Shown: one piece after another, positions 1 through 8,883 of the stretch
Layout of the letters: each line of letters opens with the position of its first letter
How positions within the stretch are numbered: position 1 is the first letter of the stretch
Assembly: GCA_022824145.1 (NCBI GenBank)
Contig: JAJEAY010000036.1
Span: 1 to 44,691, forward strand
Source: Rhodobacter sp.
GTDB lineage: Bacteria; Pseudomonadota; Alphaproteobacteria; Rhodobacterales; Rhodobacteraceae
Direction: 5' to 3'
DNA length: 44,691 bases
Made by a program: the position numbers and the translations under genes
Notes under the pieces: generated by a model
Told to the model about the DNA's origin: nothing
Database searches by the model: none
Seen by the model: only the letters and a program-made list of their open reading frames with translations

Positions 1-72
1 CTTCCTGAGAAAAGTGCGGCCTGAGAGCCGTCCTGTGTCCTAATCTGACATCCAAGAAGTGATTTTTGTCCA

Positions 73-100
73 CGTCCCGGGAATCAACAGCCCCGGGACG
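73..100. promoter_or_regulatory. 9-bp inverted repeat upstream of ardC
   Basis: CGTCCCGGG (73-81) and CCCGGGACG (92-100) form a perfect 9-bp stem with a 10-nt loop, about 80 bp before the ardC start. Stable hairpins upstream of antirestriction genes can act as single-strand promoters during conjugative entry. That role here is speculation; only the inverted repeat is seen. Confidence 0.4.
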
Positions 101-178
101 GGCGGAATCAGCCTGGAACGGATCATCGCCAGCGATGCCAAGGCAAGCCCGCCCGTTAACGAAAACGGGGAGCAGCAA

Positions 179-1063
179 ATGCCAAACCTAAGTCACGCTC
201 AGCGAGAATCGATCACAAACCGCGTCATCGAAGCCATCGAGGCGGGATGCCCGCCGTGGCGTAGGCCGTGGACTGGACGCACGAACGGGGCATGCCTTCC
301 GCTCCGGCACAACGGCGAGCCCTATAGGGGCATAAACGTACTTCTTCTTTGGTCCACCGCCGACCGAAAAGGCTACAGTTCCGCGCGCTGGTTTACGTTT
401 AAACAGGCACAGGCGCTTGGTGGCAGGATCCGCAAGGGAGAAAAATCGGCAGCTGTCATGAAGTGCGGCACAATGATCAAGGAAGACGAGAACGGTGATG
501 AAAAGATCATTCGCTTCGCACGCTACTATTCGGTGTTCAACGCAGACCAGATCGATGGCCTTCCTGAAACCCACTACCACCAAGTGGAACAGGCGCGCGA
601 TCTTGGCACCCAGGCAGATCCGGAAATGGACGCCTTTTTCGCGTCGACCGGCGCAAGCATCGTAACGGTCGACGAACCTCGCGCGTATTACGATATCGGC
701 ATGGACCGAATTCACATCCCTCCGATCGCCACGTTTCACGATTCGGCCGGTTATTACGCTACTCTTGCTCACGAACTGACTCATTGGACGGGTTCGGAAT
801 CCCGCCTCGACCGCTTCAACCGACTCTGCGCGAAGGAAGACTATGCGTTCGAGGAACTGGTTGCGGAAATCGGAAACTGCTTTCTCTGTGCGGATCTCGG
901 GCTGACACCAGACTTTCAACAGACTGGCGCATATCTCGAACGATGGCTCCAGGTCCTTAAGAAAGACAGCCAAGCCATCTTTCGGGCATCCAGCGAGGCG
1001 CAGAAGGCGGTGGACTATATCCATGAAATTCAGCTGCGAGACCCGTTTCCCGCCGCCGCATAG
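179..1063 (+). CDS. ardC: ArdC-like antirestriction protein (ssDNA-binding plus zincin domain)
   Basis: A 294-residue protein. The N-terminal half (about residues 5-125) matches the ArdC-type ssDNA-binding domain (DUF1738): PPWRRPW near 25-31, then the YRGINVLLL and KGEKSAAV segments. The C-terminal half is a zincin-like metallopeptidase domain with HELTHWTGSESRLDR at 198-212, where His198 and His202 are zinc ligands, followed by an acidic YAFEELVAEIG helix. The ATG at 179 is preferred over the longer upstream frame because GGGGAG lies about 7 nt before it and the family begins there. ArdC proteins of conjugative plasmids protect incoming DNA from restriction. Chromosomal copies usually mark an integrated plasmid or ICE fragment. 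No conjugation genes are visible, so it appears orphaned or belongs to an element extending left of the window. Confidence 0.88.
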   Translation: MPNLSHAQRESITNRVIEAIEAGCPPWRRPWTGRTNGACLPLRHNGEPYRGINVLLLWSTADRKGYSSARWFTFKQAQALGGRIRKGEKSAAVMKCGTMIKEDENGDEKIIRFARYYSVFNADQIDGLPETHYHQVEQARDLGTQADPEMDAFFASTGASIVTVDEPRAYYDIGMDRIHIPPIATFHDSAGYYATLAHELTHWTGSESRLDRFNRLCAKEDYAFEELVAEIGNCFLCADLGLTPDFQQTGAYLERWLQVLKKDSQAIFRASSEAQKAVDYIHEIQLRDPFPAAA

Positions 1064-1318
1064 ATTGCCGGGGGTCGATTTGGAAAGGCGATGCTCACCC
1101 GATCCGCCCGCAACTGTTCAACGGTCGGCAAGTCCGCGGTCGAGCCGTCCGTCAAACGTCATCCAGTGAATCCGGTTCCTGCCGTTCTGATCCAGGGACC
1201 GCCGGAAAGCGCAAGTCGAGCGAGTGCTCTGGACATCGCGTTTTCCAGAAAACCTGTATAGGCCGATAGGGCGCAGAGAGACCTGATCGGAGGATCATGG
1301 CGCAGGCACACAGTGTCC
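1064..1318. other. Intergenic region between ardC and the nar operon end
   Basis: 255 bp between convergent genes. No convincing ORF is seen. A short hairpin TGATC-GGAG-GATCA lies near 1284-1297 close to the ppiC end. It is too weak to call a terminator. Confidence 0.3.
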
Positions 1319-2140
1319 TCAGGTCTGCTGCGTCCTCGAATCCGACGACATGTCTATTCCCTCGATGTGAGCTGCAGCAACAAGCTGGCCGACAAACTCC
1401 TTCGCAGAACGGGTCCAGGCAGCCTTTTCAAGTGCGTCCGAGATCTTTTGCATAACGGCGGCAAATGGCAGAACCCGCCCCTGCTCCGACGCATCTATCT
1501 TGATGACATGCCAGCCGTACCGGGTAGACACCGGCGTGGCCGTAATCTCGCCCTTCTCCAGCGAACGCAGCGCAGCCTCGAACTCCGGGACCGTGTCTCC
1601 CGGACGGATCTGGCCAAGCCTGCCACCGGAACGTGCCGACTCGCAATCACTGTGCCGACGGGCCAGTTCCGGAAATCTCTCAGGATTGGAACGGGCTTCC
1701 CCAGTCACTTCCAAGGCAAACTTGGCGGTGCTCGGCGAAGCTGTTGTTTGTCTGGACTCGTTCCTGAACAGGATATGCGACACTTCCCAAAGAGGCGGTG
1801 CACGAAACCTCGTAGGATCCCGCTCCCATTCGGCCCTGACTTCCCCATAACCGACTGGCTCTACGGTCAGAGCATCCTCCAGCAGGCCCCGAATCAAGGC
1901 TTCCTCTTCGGTTTCCACGTTTCGCCCTGATCGTTGCGGTTCGGCTTTGACGCCGCGGCGGGCCGCCTCCTGCAGCAGAAGTGTCTTGATGGCAAGCGCA
2001 CCAGCCGCCCTCCGCCAGGCGAGGCCTGGCTTGACCCCAGCGACTGGGTGGTTCTGCACTTCAGCGGCGATTGCCTGCGGCGGAATCCGCTCGCCATTGA
2101 CTGCAACTTCCGGAAACAGCGGAGTGCGGTTCGCAGTCAT
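1319..2140 (-). CDS. PpiC/parvulin-type peptidylprolyl isomerase of the nar operon
   Basis: 273 residues. A parvulin (rotamase) domain lies at about residues 118-220, with the family segments WEVSHILF, SGGRLGQIRPGDTVPEFE and TRYGWHVIKID. The preceding 115 residues are a helical SurA/NifM-like N-terminal region. No signal peptide is apparent, so it should act in the cytoplasm. It starts in an ATGA overlap with narI, which shows translational coupling. A NifM/PpiC-like gene after narI is known from Pseudomonas narK1K2GHJI operons, where it is thought to help fold or mature the nitrate reductase complex. Its precise client is not visible here. Confidence 0.85.
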   Translation of the reverse strand: MTANRTPLFPEVAVNGERIPPQAIAAEVQNHPVAGVKPGLAWRRAAGALAIKTLLLQEAARRGVKAEPQRSGRNVETEEEALIRGLLEDALTVEPVGYGEVRAEWERDPTRFRAPPLWEVSHILFRNESRQTTASPSTAKFALEVTGEARSNPERFPELARRHSDCESARSGGRLGQIRPGDTVPEFEAALRSLEKGEITATPVSTRYGWHVIKIDASEQGRVLPFAAVMQKISDALEKAAWTRSAKEFVGQLVAAAHIEGIDMSSDSRTQQT

Positions 2141-2868
2141 TCCGCCGGTCCAACCATGCCTGACACCCGAGGCCGGCTTTCGGAACGGGTCGCTTGGCGT
2201 CGGGAGCGAACCACTTGGTAACCCGGACGGAACAGGTAACGAACCGGTGCCGAAAGCATGTGGACGAGCCGGGTGAACGGGAAAATCAGAAAGATGGTCA
2301 GACCAAGAAACAGATGCAGCCTGAACACCAGCGCCGATTCCTCAATGTAGCTTGCCGCGGCCGCGTCGAAAGTGACAATCCCCTGCGCCCATGCCATGAA
2401 GGTCAGCATCTCATGCCCGTCCAGATGCTGCACCGACACGAAGATCGTGCCAAGACCCAGCACAAGCTGCGCGATCAGCAGCGCGAGAACCGAAATGTCC
2501 GCGAAGCTCGACGTTCTGCGGATGCGCGGGTCCGTCCATCTGCGATGGAACAGGATCACGCCCCCGACAAGTGCCATGGCTCCGGCAATCCCGCCTACAA
2601 CCACCGCGAGCACCTGTTTTGCGCCATGGCTGATGCCGATCGCGTCGAACACCCAGATTGGTGTCAGGAGCCCGAACAGGTGACCGAAGAAGACAACGAG
2701 CACTCCGACATGGAACAGGACCGAACCCAGTACCAGCTGACGTCTGCGTAACAGCTGCGAGGATGAAGATTTCCAGGTGAAGGGATCACGTTCGTAACGG
2801 ACGATCGATCCGACGACCATTACGCTGATAGCGATATAGGGATAGATTCCAAACAGAAAATGGTGCAT
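2137..2868 (-). CDS. narI: Respiratory nitrate reductase gamma subunit (cytochrome b)
   Basis: 243 residues with five predicted membrane helices. NarI oxidises quinol at the membrane and passes electrons through two b hemes to NarH. The N-terminus MHHFLFGIYPYIAISVMV is typical of NarI. Probable heme-ligand histidines lie in FHVGVLVVFFGHLFG (helix 2) and RLHLFLGL...RLVHMLSAP (helix 5). The ATG at 2868 is chosen because the open frame further upstream runs into narJ and is not NarI-like. It follows narJ by 13 bp and overlaps the downstream ppiC by 4 bp. Confidence 0.96.
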   Translation of the reverse strand: MHHFLFGIYPYIAISVMVVGSIVRYERDPFTWKSSSSQLLRRRQLVLGSVLFHVGVLVVFFGHLFGLLTPIWVFDAIGISHGAKQVLAVVVGGIAGAMALVGGVILFHRRWTDPRIRRTSSFADISVLALLIAQLVLGLGTIFVSVQHLDGHEMLTFMAWAQGIVTFDAAAASYIEESALVFRLHLFLGLTIFLIFPFTRLVHMLSAPVRYLFRPGYQVVRSRRQATRSESRPRVSGMVGPAE

Positions 2869-2881
2869 TGCGATGCCTCCG

Positions 2882-3577
2882 TTAACTGACCGCCCGGCGG
2901 TCCACAGGCCGTTCCATGCGGGACAGCATTCCGCGTACCTGTGGGCACCCGGAATTTGGGTCGGCCCCGAAGCGGACTTCCGTTTCCTCCCATGCCGCGT
3001 CAAGCGCCTCCAGATCGTCCTGATTCACGTCCTGCACGGCTCTAAGCTCTGCCAGCGCGCCTGCGTCGGCGCGTGAATCCGCAATCTGCAGCAGCGCGGC
3101 AAACACAGTCGCATAGGGACTTGCCCTCCGATTCAACCGCTCAGCCAATGCCTGAAGGATATGTGCAGCATCCGCGAGGGTCTCCCTGGCCTCTTTCGCT
3201 GAGCGCGTGGACAGAAACTCCAGAAGCACGGGCAGATGGTCGGGTAGCTCGGATGTGGAAAGTTCGAATCCGCCATCGCGATAGGTCTCCAGAAGCGAGA
3301 CCATCGCCCCTCCGCGATCACGGCTTTCGCCATGCACATGCTCAAACAGGCAAAGACTTAGCGTCCTCGACCTGTCAAACAATGACACGTATCGTTCCTG
3401 AACCTCGATGAGGTCATCCACCGCAAGGCTGTCCGCCAGAGATCGAAGGCCACGCCGCAGCTTCGCCGCTATCCGCCCGTCTGACCCAAGAACCGATGAA
3501 ATCGTTGGCATCGCCTGCTGCAGTTCAGGTGAAGGATAGCTGAGGAGCAGCGAAAGTGCCTTCAGTGTCCTGTCCAT
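2882..3577 (-). CDS. narJ: Nitrate reductase molybdenum cofactor assembly chaperone
   Basis: 231 residues, all-helical TorD/NarJ family. The N-terminus MDRTLKALSLLLSYPSPELQ and the segment SLYLFEHVHG-like at about 76-82 (here SLCLFEHVHGESRDRGGAMV) are NarJ hallmarks. NarJ binds apo-NarG and promotes insertion of the Mo-bis-MGD cofactor and the FS0 cluster before membrane docking; it is not part of the final enzyme. The start codon overlaps the narH stop (TGATG), consistent with coupled translation. Confidence 0.95.
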   Translation of the reverse strand: MDRTLKALSLLLSYPSPELQQAMPTISSVLGSDGRIAAKLRRGLRSLADSLAVDDLIEVQERYVSLFDRSRTLSLCLFEHVHGESRDRGGAMVSLLETYRDGGFELSTSELPDHLPVLLEFLSTRSAKEARETLADAAHILQALAERLNRRASPYATVFAALLQIADSRADAGALAELRAVQDVNQDDLEALDAAWEETEVRFGADPNSGCPQVRGMLSRMERPVDRRAVS

Positions 3578-5100
3578 CAGACCACCTCCGTCGGCATTCT
3601 AAGCGGCCGCTTTGAACCGCCGAACAGAGAACCGCCGGAAATTCCGCTGGAACATCGGTTTCCGTCGGTGAATCCGCAGCCGCCCCTTAGGTCGTGAGCT
3701 TCCTCAACCTGCTCGCGATGGGTTGTCGGAATGACAAACCTGTCCTCGAAATCGGCCAGCGCCATCAGCCTGTACATATCTTCGATCAATCGACCGGATA
3801 GACCCACGCCTTCCGCGATGCTCTCGTCCACGACCCCCTCGATCGATTTCGAACGCATATAGGCGCGCATCGCCAGCAGCCGCTCAAGCGCTGCAGCAAT
3901 GGGCGCCTCATCGCCCGCCGTGAGCATGTTCGCGAGGTATTTCAGTGGAATGCGCAGGCTCCGCACATCCGGCATCGCGCCGTTCACGCCGATCGCACCC
4001 GCCTCAGCTGCGTTCTGGATCGGGCTGAGCGGCGGCACATACCAGACCATCGGAAGCGTTCGGAATTCGGGATGCAGCGGAAACGCCACTTTCCACTCCA
4101 CCGCCATCTTCCAGACCGGGCTGTCCTTCGCCGCGTTTATCCATTCGTCAGGAATTCCGCTCTTCCGTGCCTCCGCAATGACCGCCGGATCATTCGGATC
4201 AAGAAATATGTCGAGCTGTGCCTGGTACAGGTCTTCCGTACGCTCCGCGCTCGCCGCATCCAGAATCCGGTCAGCGTCATAAAGAACCACTCCAAGATAC
4301 CGGATGCGTCCAACACAGGTCTCCGAGCAGACGGTGGGGTTCCCGGACTCAAGTCTGGGATAGCACAGGGTGCATTTCTCCGATTTCCCGGTTGACCAGT
4401 TGTAATAGACCTTCTTGTAAGGGCACCCGCTGACGCACATGCGCCAGCCTCGGCATTTCTCCTGATCGATGAGGACGATTCCGTCCTCTTCACGCTTGTA
4501 AATCGCACCGGACGGGCAGCTGGCGACGCATGATGGATTCAGGCAATGCTCGCAGAGCCGCGGGAGATACATCATGAAGGTGTTTTCATACTCACCGTAG
4601 ATCTCTTTCTGAACGCCTTCGAAGTTTCGATCCTGTCCTCGCCGGGAAAACTCACCGCCAAGGATCTCGTCCCAGTTCGGACCCTTCTCGATCTTCTCGA
4701 TTCTCTCGCCGGTAACCACCGACCTCGGTCTGGCCGTAGGAAACGCCTCCATTTCCGGCGCGGACTTCAGATGGTCATAGTCGAAATCGTACGGCTCGTA
4801 GTAGTCGTCGATCTCGGGCAGGTCGGGATTGGCGAAGATATTCGCAAGGATCCGCCACTTCGATCCCTGCCTGGGCCGGAGCTTCCCCGAACGCGTCCGC
4901 TCCCAGCCTCCCTTCCAGCGATCCTGATTCTCCCAGTCTGTGGGGTAGCCCAGGCCGGGCTTGGATTCAACATTGTTGAACCAGGCGTATTCAACTCCCT
5001 CGCGGCTGGTCCAGACATTCTTGCAGGTGACGGAGCAGGTGTGACACCCAATGCACTTGTCCAGGTTCAACACCATTCCGATCTGTGCGCAGACTTTCAT
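3577..5100 (-). CDS. narH: Respiratory nitrate reductase beta subunit (Fe-S protein)
   Basis: 507 residues, full length for the family. NarH carries one [3Fe-4S] and three [4Fe-4S] clusters that conduct electrons from NarI to NarG. The first cysteine group is CIGCHTCSVTC at residues 16-26. Central groups are CEHCLNPSCVASCP, then CRGWRMCVSGCP, in which a Trp replaces one Cys as expected for the 3Fe cluster, and CTLCYPRLESGNPTVCSETC. Its ATG overlaps the narG stop by 4 bp. The C-terminal tail is rich in Gly and Ser with two extra cysteines (GGCGFTDGNRCSSG), a variable region in this family. Confidence 0.97.
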   Translation of the reverse strand: MKVCAQIGMVLNLDKCIGCHTCSVTCKNVWTSREGVEYAWFNNVESKPGLGYPTDWENQDRWKGGWERTRSGKLRPRQGSKWRILANIFANPDLPEIDDYYEPYDFDYDHLKSAPEMEAFPTARPRSVVTGERIEKIEKGPNWDEILGGEFSRRGQDRNFEGVQKEIYGEYENTFMMYLPRLCEHCLNPSCVASCPSGAIYKREEDGIVLIDQEKCRGWRMCVSGCPYKKVYYNWSTGKSEKCTLCYPRLESGNPTVCSETCVGRIRYLGVVLYDADRILDAASAERTEDLYQAQLDIFLDPNDPAVIAEARKSGIPDEWINAAKDSPVWKMAVEWKVAFPLHPEFRTLPMVWYVPPLSPIQNAAEAGAIGVNGAMPDVRSLRIPLKYLANMLTAGDEAPIAAALERLLAMRAYMRSKSIEGVVDESIAEGVGLSGRLIEDMYRLMALADFEDRFVIPTTHREQVEEAHDLRGGCGFTDGNRCSSGISGGSLFGGSKRPLRMPTEVV

Positions 5101-8100
5101 TCCGCAGCCTCCCTTCCAGTCGCCTTCCCGTCGAGCCAGTCAACCTTTTTCATCTTCCGGACGACGACAAACACATCCCGGTTCGTACCGACCGTTCCGT
5201 AATAGTTGAATCCGTAGGACTGGTGTGCATAGCCGCCGATCATGTGCGTGGGTTTCAGCACCGTGCGCGTAACGGAATTATGGACACCGCCGCGCTTTCC
5301 TGTCTTTTCGGAACCGGGCGTATTCACGATCTTTTCCTGCGCGTGGTACATGTACGTCGTTCCGTCCTTGATTCTCTGTGACACCACCGCCCGCGCGGTC
5401 AGGGCGCCGTTGGAATTATAGAGTTCCACCCAATCGTTATCGACAATTCCGGCGGATCTCGCGTCTTTCTCGCTGATCCAGATGACCGGGCCGCCCCGGT
5501 TGAGGGTGAGCATCAGCAGATTGTCGGAATATGTCGAATGGATGCCCCATTTCTGGTGCGGCGTGATGAAGTTCAGGACGATTCCGTCGTCTGCGTCCTT
5601 GATTCCGGGGGTAACGGCCTTCAGATCCACCGGCGGACGGTAGGAAACGAATCCCTCCCCAAACGCACGCATCCACAGGTGGTCCTGATAGAGCTGCTGG
5701 CGACCGGTCAATGTCCTCCAGGGAATCAGTTCGTTCACGTTGGTGTATCCCGCGTTGTAGCAGACTTTTTCGGATTCGACCCCTGACCAGGTGGGTGAGG
5801 AGATGATCTTGCGCGGCTGGGCGGCGATATCGTGAAAGCGGATCCTTTCGTCTTCTTTCGATCCCGCTAGATGCGCATGGTCACGGCCCGTGGCCTTGCC
5901 CAAGGCTCCCCACGCCTTGACCGCGACCGCTCCGTTGGTTTCCGGCGCCAGCGACAACACAACTTCCGAGGCATCGATGTCGGTAACGATTTTTGGGCAG
6001 CCTTTCGCCGGCCCGTCCTTCCATTCACCGTTGAGTTCACGCAGATGCTGGACTTCATCCTTCGTGTCCCAGGCAATTCCCTTGCCGCCATTGCCTATCC
6101 TGTCCATGAGGGGGCCAAGCGCCACGAAACGGTCGTAAAGCGCCGGATAGTCCCGCTCCACCGCCACGAAGTTCGGCGCTGTCCTGCCCGGAACCAGATC
6201 GCATTCGCCCTTCTTCCAGTCCTTCACCTGATCCTGCGCAATCTCGGCTGGCGTATCATGCAGTATCGGAACCGCAACGACGTCAGTTTCCTTGCCGAGG
6301 CTCTCCGGAGCAATCTGCTGAAACTTCCGGGCAATGGCCTTGAAGATCTCCCAGTCCGATTTGGATTCGTAGGCCGGATCCACCGCCGCCTGAAGCGGGT
6401 GAATGAATGGGTGCATATCCGACGTGTTCAGATCGTTCTTCTCGTACCATGAAGCAGTGGGCAGAACGACGTCCGAATAGACCGCCGTGGTGCTCATCCG
6501 GAAATCGATCGTGACGAGCAGGTCGAGCTTGCCCTGCGGAGCGTCTTCATGCCAGACAGCCTCTTTCGGTTTCTGCCGGCCTTCCTCACCGAGATCCCGA
6601 CCGAGAACTCCATGGTCCGTGCCCAGGAGGTGTTTCAGGAAGTATTCGCTGCCCTTGCCGGACGACCCAAGAAGATTTGACCTCCAGACGAAGAGGTTAC
6701 GCGGCCAGTTCGCAGGATTGTCAGGATCCTCGCACGACATCTGGAGATCACCGGACTTGAGCCGCTCGGCCACATAGCCGGGGATTTCCTTTCCCTCGGC
6801 CTTCGCCGCTTTCGCGACTTCAAGCGGATTGGTCTTCAGCTGCGGAGCGCTGGGAAGCCAGCCCATGCGCTCGGCACGGATGTTGTAGTCGATCAGCGAA
6901 ATGTCCCAATCACCGTCAGGGGCCGTAGGCGAGAGTATCTCGTCCGACGTGAGCGTCTCATACCGCCACTGGTCGGTGTGGGCGTACCACATTGAAGTGG
7001 AATTCATCTGCCGTGGCGGGCGACTCCAGTCAAGCGCGAAGGCAAGCGGGAGCCAGCCCGTCTGCGGACGCAGCTTCTCCTGACCCACGTAATGCGCCCA
7101 GCCTCCGCCGGATCGACCGACACAGCCGCACATCACCAGCAGGTTGATGACGCCGCGGTAGGTCATGTCCATATGATACCAATGGTTTGTCCCGGCCCCG
7201 ATAATGACCATGGACCTGCCATTGGTTTTCTCGGCGTTGTCTGCGAACTCCCGTGCGACCTCGACTATCCGTTCGGACCTTACCCCAGTTATCCGTTCCG
7301 CCCAAGCGGGAGTGCCGGGCACATCCTTGCCATAGTCACGAGCCACCCAGTCGCCCCCGAGGCCGCGGTCAAGGCCGTAGTTTGCACAGAGGAGATCGAA
7401 TACGGTTGCGACGGTCAGGTCTCCTTCGGCCGTCTGAATCCGCTTTACCGGAACGTTTCGGGTCAGGACTTCGGGTCGCCCGTCTCCGGTCGAGAAGAAC
7501 TCCGACGCGCTGGCACCAAAGTAGGGAAAGTCAACACCCACAACATCGTCGTGATCCCGATCGAGCACGAAAGTCATTGCGAGCTGTGTATCTTCGCTCC
7601 CGGATCGGGACTCGAGATTCCATTTGCGGCTTCCGTCCCAGCGGTAACCCACTGACCCGTTGGGTGCGACCGGACCTCCGGAAGCCCGGTCCCAGGCAAT
7701 GGTCTTCCACTCAGGATTGCTTTCTTCCCCAAGCTTTCCATCCAAGTCATCGGCGCGCAGGAACCGGCCCGGCACAAACCTCCCTTCCCTGTCTTCCAAA
7801 CGGACGAGCATCGGAAAGTCACTGTATTTCCGGCAGTAATCTTCGAAATAGGCGGCCTGCCTGTCGAGATGGAACTCCCGCAGAATTACATGGCCGAACG
7901 CCATGGCCAGCGCGGCGTCAGTGCCCTGTTTGACGTTCAGCCAGACATCTCCGAACTTGGCGGCTTCGCTGTAGTCAGGACAGATCACCGCCGACTTCGC
8001 GCCACGGTAACGGGCTTCGGTGTAGAAATGCGCGTCCGGCGTCCGGGTCTGCGGCACGTTTGAACCCCAGATAAGGAGGTAACCCGCATTGTACCAATCC

Positions 8101-8825
8101 GCAGACTCCGGGACGTCCGTCTGCTCGCCCCAGGTCATCGGTGAAGCTGGCGGCAGGTCGCAGTACCAATCGTAGAAGCTCATGCAGACGCCGCCTAGAA
8201 GGCTCAGATACCGTGAGCCAGCTGCATAGCTAACCATCGACATGGCGGGAATCGGAGAGAAACCGATGACTCGGTCTGGACCGTAGGTCTTGGCGGTGTA
8301 TGCATTGGCTGCGGCAATGATTTCGGTCGCCTCGTCCCATTCAGCGCGCACGAAACCGCCCTTGCCTCGTATGCTGGTATAGCTTGCCCGCGACTCCGCG
8401 TTTTCCTGAAGCTCTTTCCAGGCACCGGTCGGCGTCATCGTCCTGCGCAGCTCTCGCCAGGCCTTGAGCAGCCTGCCGCGGACAAGGGGAGTTTTCACCC
8501 GATTGGCGGAATAGAGATACCAGCTGTAGCTTGCGCCTCGGGAGCAGCCCCTCGGCTCATGGTTTGGCAGGTCGGGCCGGGTGCGTGGATAATCGGTGTA
8601 CTGACTTTCCCATGTCACGATTCCCGATTTGACGTAGATCTTCCAAGAACAGGATCCTGTGCAGTTCACTCCATGGGTCGAGCGTACGACCTTGTCGTGG
8701 CGCCACCGCTCCCTATAGGTGTCCTCCCAGTCCCTGCTTTCACGGGTCACCTGCCCGTGTCCGCTGGAAAACCGCTCCAGCTCCTTTGGCTGAAGGAAAT
8801 TCAGTCTGTCGAGAAGGTGGCTCAT
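5097..8825 (-). CDS. narG: Respiratory nitrate reductase alpha subunit (Mo-bis-MGD)
   Basis: 1242 residues, complete. NarG reduces nitrate to nitrite at the cytoplasmic side of the membrane. The FS0 [4Fe-4S] cluster is ligated by His51, Cys55, Cys59 (HGVNCTGSC) and Cys94 (PRGCSRGASY). The Mo ligand Asp lies in the segment YDWYCDLPPASP, roughly residue 220. The C-terminal molydopterin-binding domain includes WMRAFGEGF and THMIGGYAHQSYGFNYYGT. There is no twin-arginine signal, as expected for a cytoplasm-facing NarG. It follows narK2 by 58 bp and should be cotranscribed with it. Confidence 0.97.
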   Translation of the reverse strand: MSHLLDRLNFLQPKELERFSSGHGQVTRESRDWEDTYRERWRHDKVVRSTHGVNCTGSCSWKIYVKSGIVTWESQYTDYPRTRPDLPNHEPRGCSRGASYSWYLYSANRVKTPLVRGRLLKAWRELRRTMTPTGAWKELQENAESRASYTSIRGKGGFVRAEWDEATEIIAAANAYTAKTYGPDRVIGFSPIPAMSMVSYAAGSRYLSLLGGVCMSFYDWYCDLPPASPMTWGEQTDVPESADWYNAGYLLIWGSNVPQTRTPDAHFYTEARYRGAKSAVICPDYSEAAKFGDVWLNVKQGTDAALAMAFGHVILREFHLDRQAAYFEDYCRKYSDFPMLVRLEDREGRFVPGRFLRADDLDGKLGEESNPEWKTIAWDRASGGPVAPNGSVGYRWDGSRKWNLESRSGSEDTQLAMTFVLDRDHDDVVGVDFPYFGASASEFFSTGDGRPEVLTRNVPVKRIQTAEGDLTVATVFDLLCANYGLDRGLGGDWVARDYGKDVPGTPAWAERITGVRSERIVEVAREFADNAEKTNGRSMVIIGAGTNHWYHMDMTYRGVINLLVMCGCVGRSGGGWAHYVGQEKLRPQTGWLPLAFALDWSRPPRQMNSTSMWYAHTDQWRYETLTSDEILSPTAPDGDWDISLIDYNIRAERMGWLPSAPQLKTNPLEVAKAAKAEGKEIPGYVAERLKSGDLQMSCEDPDNPANWPRNLFVWRSNLLGSSGKGSEYFLKHLLGTDHGVLGRDLGEEGRQKPKEAVWHEDAPQGKLDLLVTIDFRMSTTAVYSDVVLPTASWYEKNDLNTSDMHPFIHPLQAAVDPAYESKSDWEIFKAIARKFQQIAPESLGKETDVVAVPILHDTPAEIAQDQVKDWKKGECDLVPGRTAPNFVAVERDYPALYDRFVALGPLMDRIGNGGKGIAWDTKDEVQHLRELNGEWKDGPAKGCPKIVTDIDASEVVLSLAPETNGAVAVKAWGALGKATGRDHAHLAGSKEDERIRFHDIAAQPRKIISSPTWSGVESEKVCYNAGYTNVNELIPWRTLTGRQQLYQDHLWMRAFGEGFVSYRPPVDLKAVTPGIKDADDGIVLNFITPHQKWGIHSTYSDNLLMLTLNRGGPVIWISEKDARSAGIVDNDWVELYNSNGALTARAVVSQRIKDGTTYMYHAQEKIVNTPGSEKTGKRGGVHNSVTRTVLKPTHMIGGYAHQSYGFNYYGTVGTNRDVFVVVRKMKKVDWLDGKATGREAAE

Positions 8826-8883
8826 GTGAAGTTCCTCTTAATGATTCCGGTGTGCCCTAAAGGGCGCTAGCCGAACGGTTGGC

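Noticed and set aside
188-1024. Long minus-strand frame opposite ardC (278 codons)
   Set aside because: It is the shadow of ardC. It has no recognisable domain, and the plus-strand zincin motif is unmistakable.
8854-8865. GCCCT-AA-AGGGC hairpin between narK2 and narG as terminator
   Set aside because: Five-bp stem with a two-base loop and no U-tract; too weak to separate genes that must be cotranscribed.
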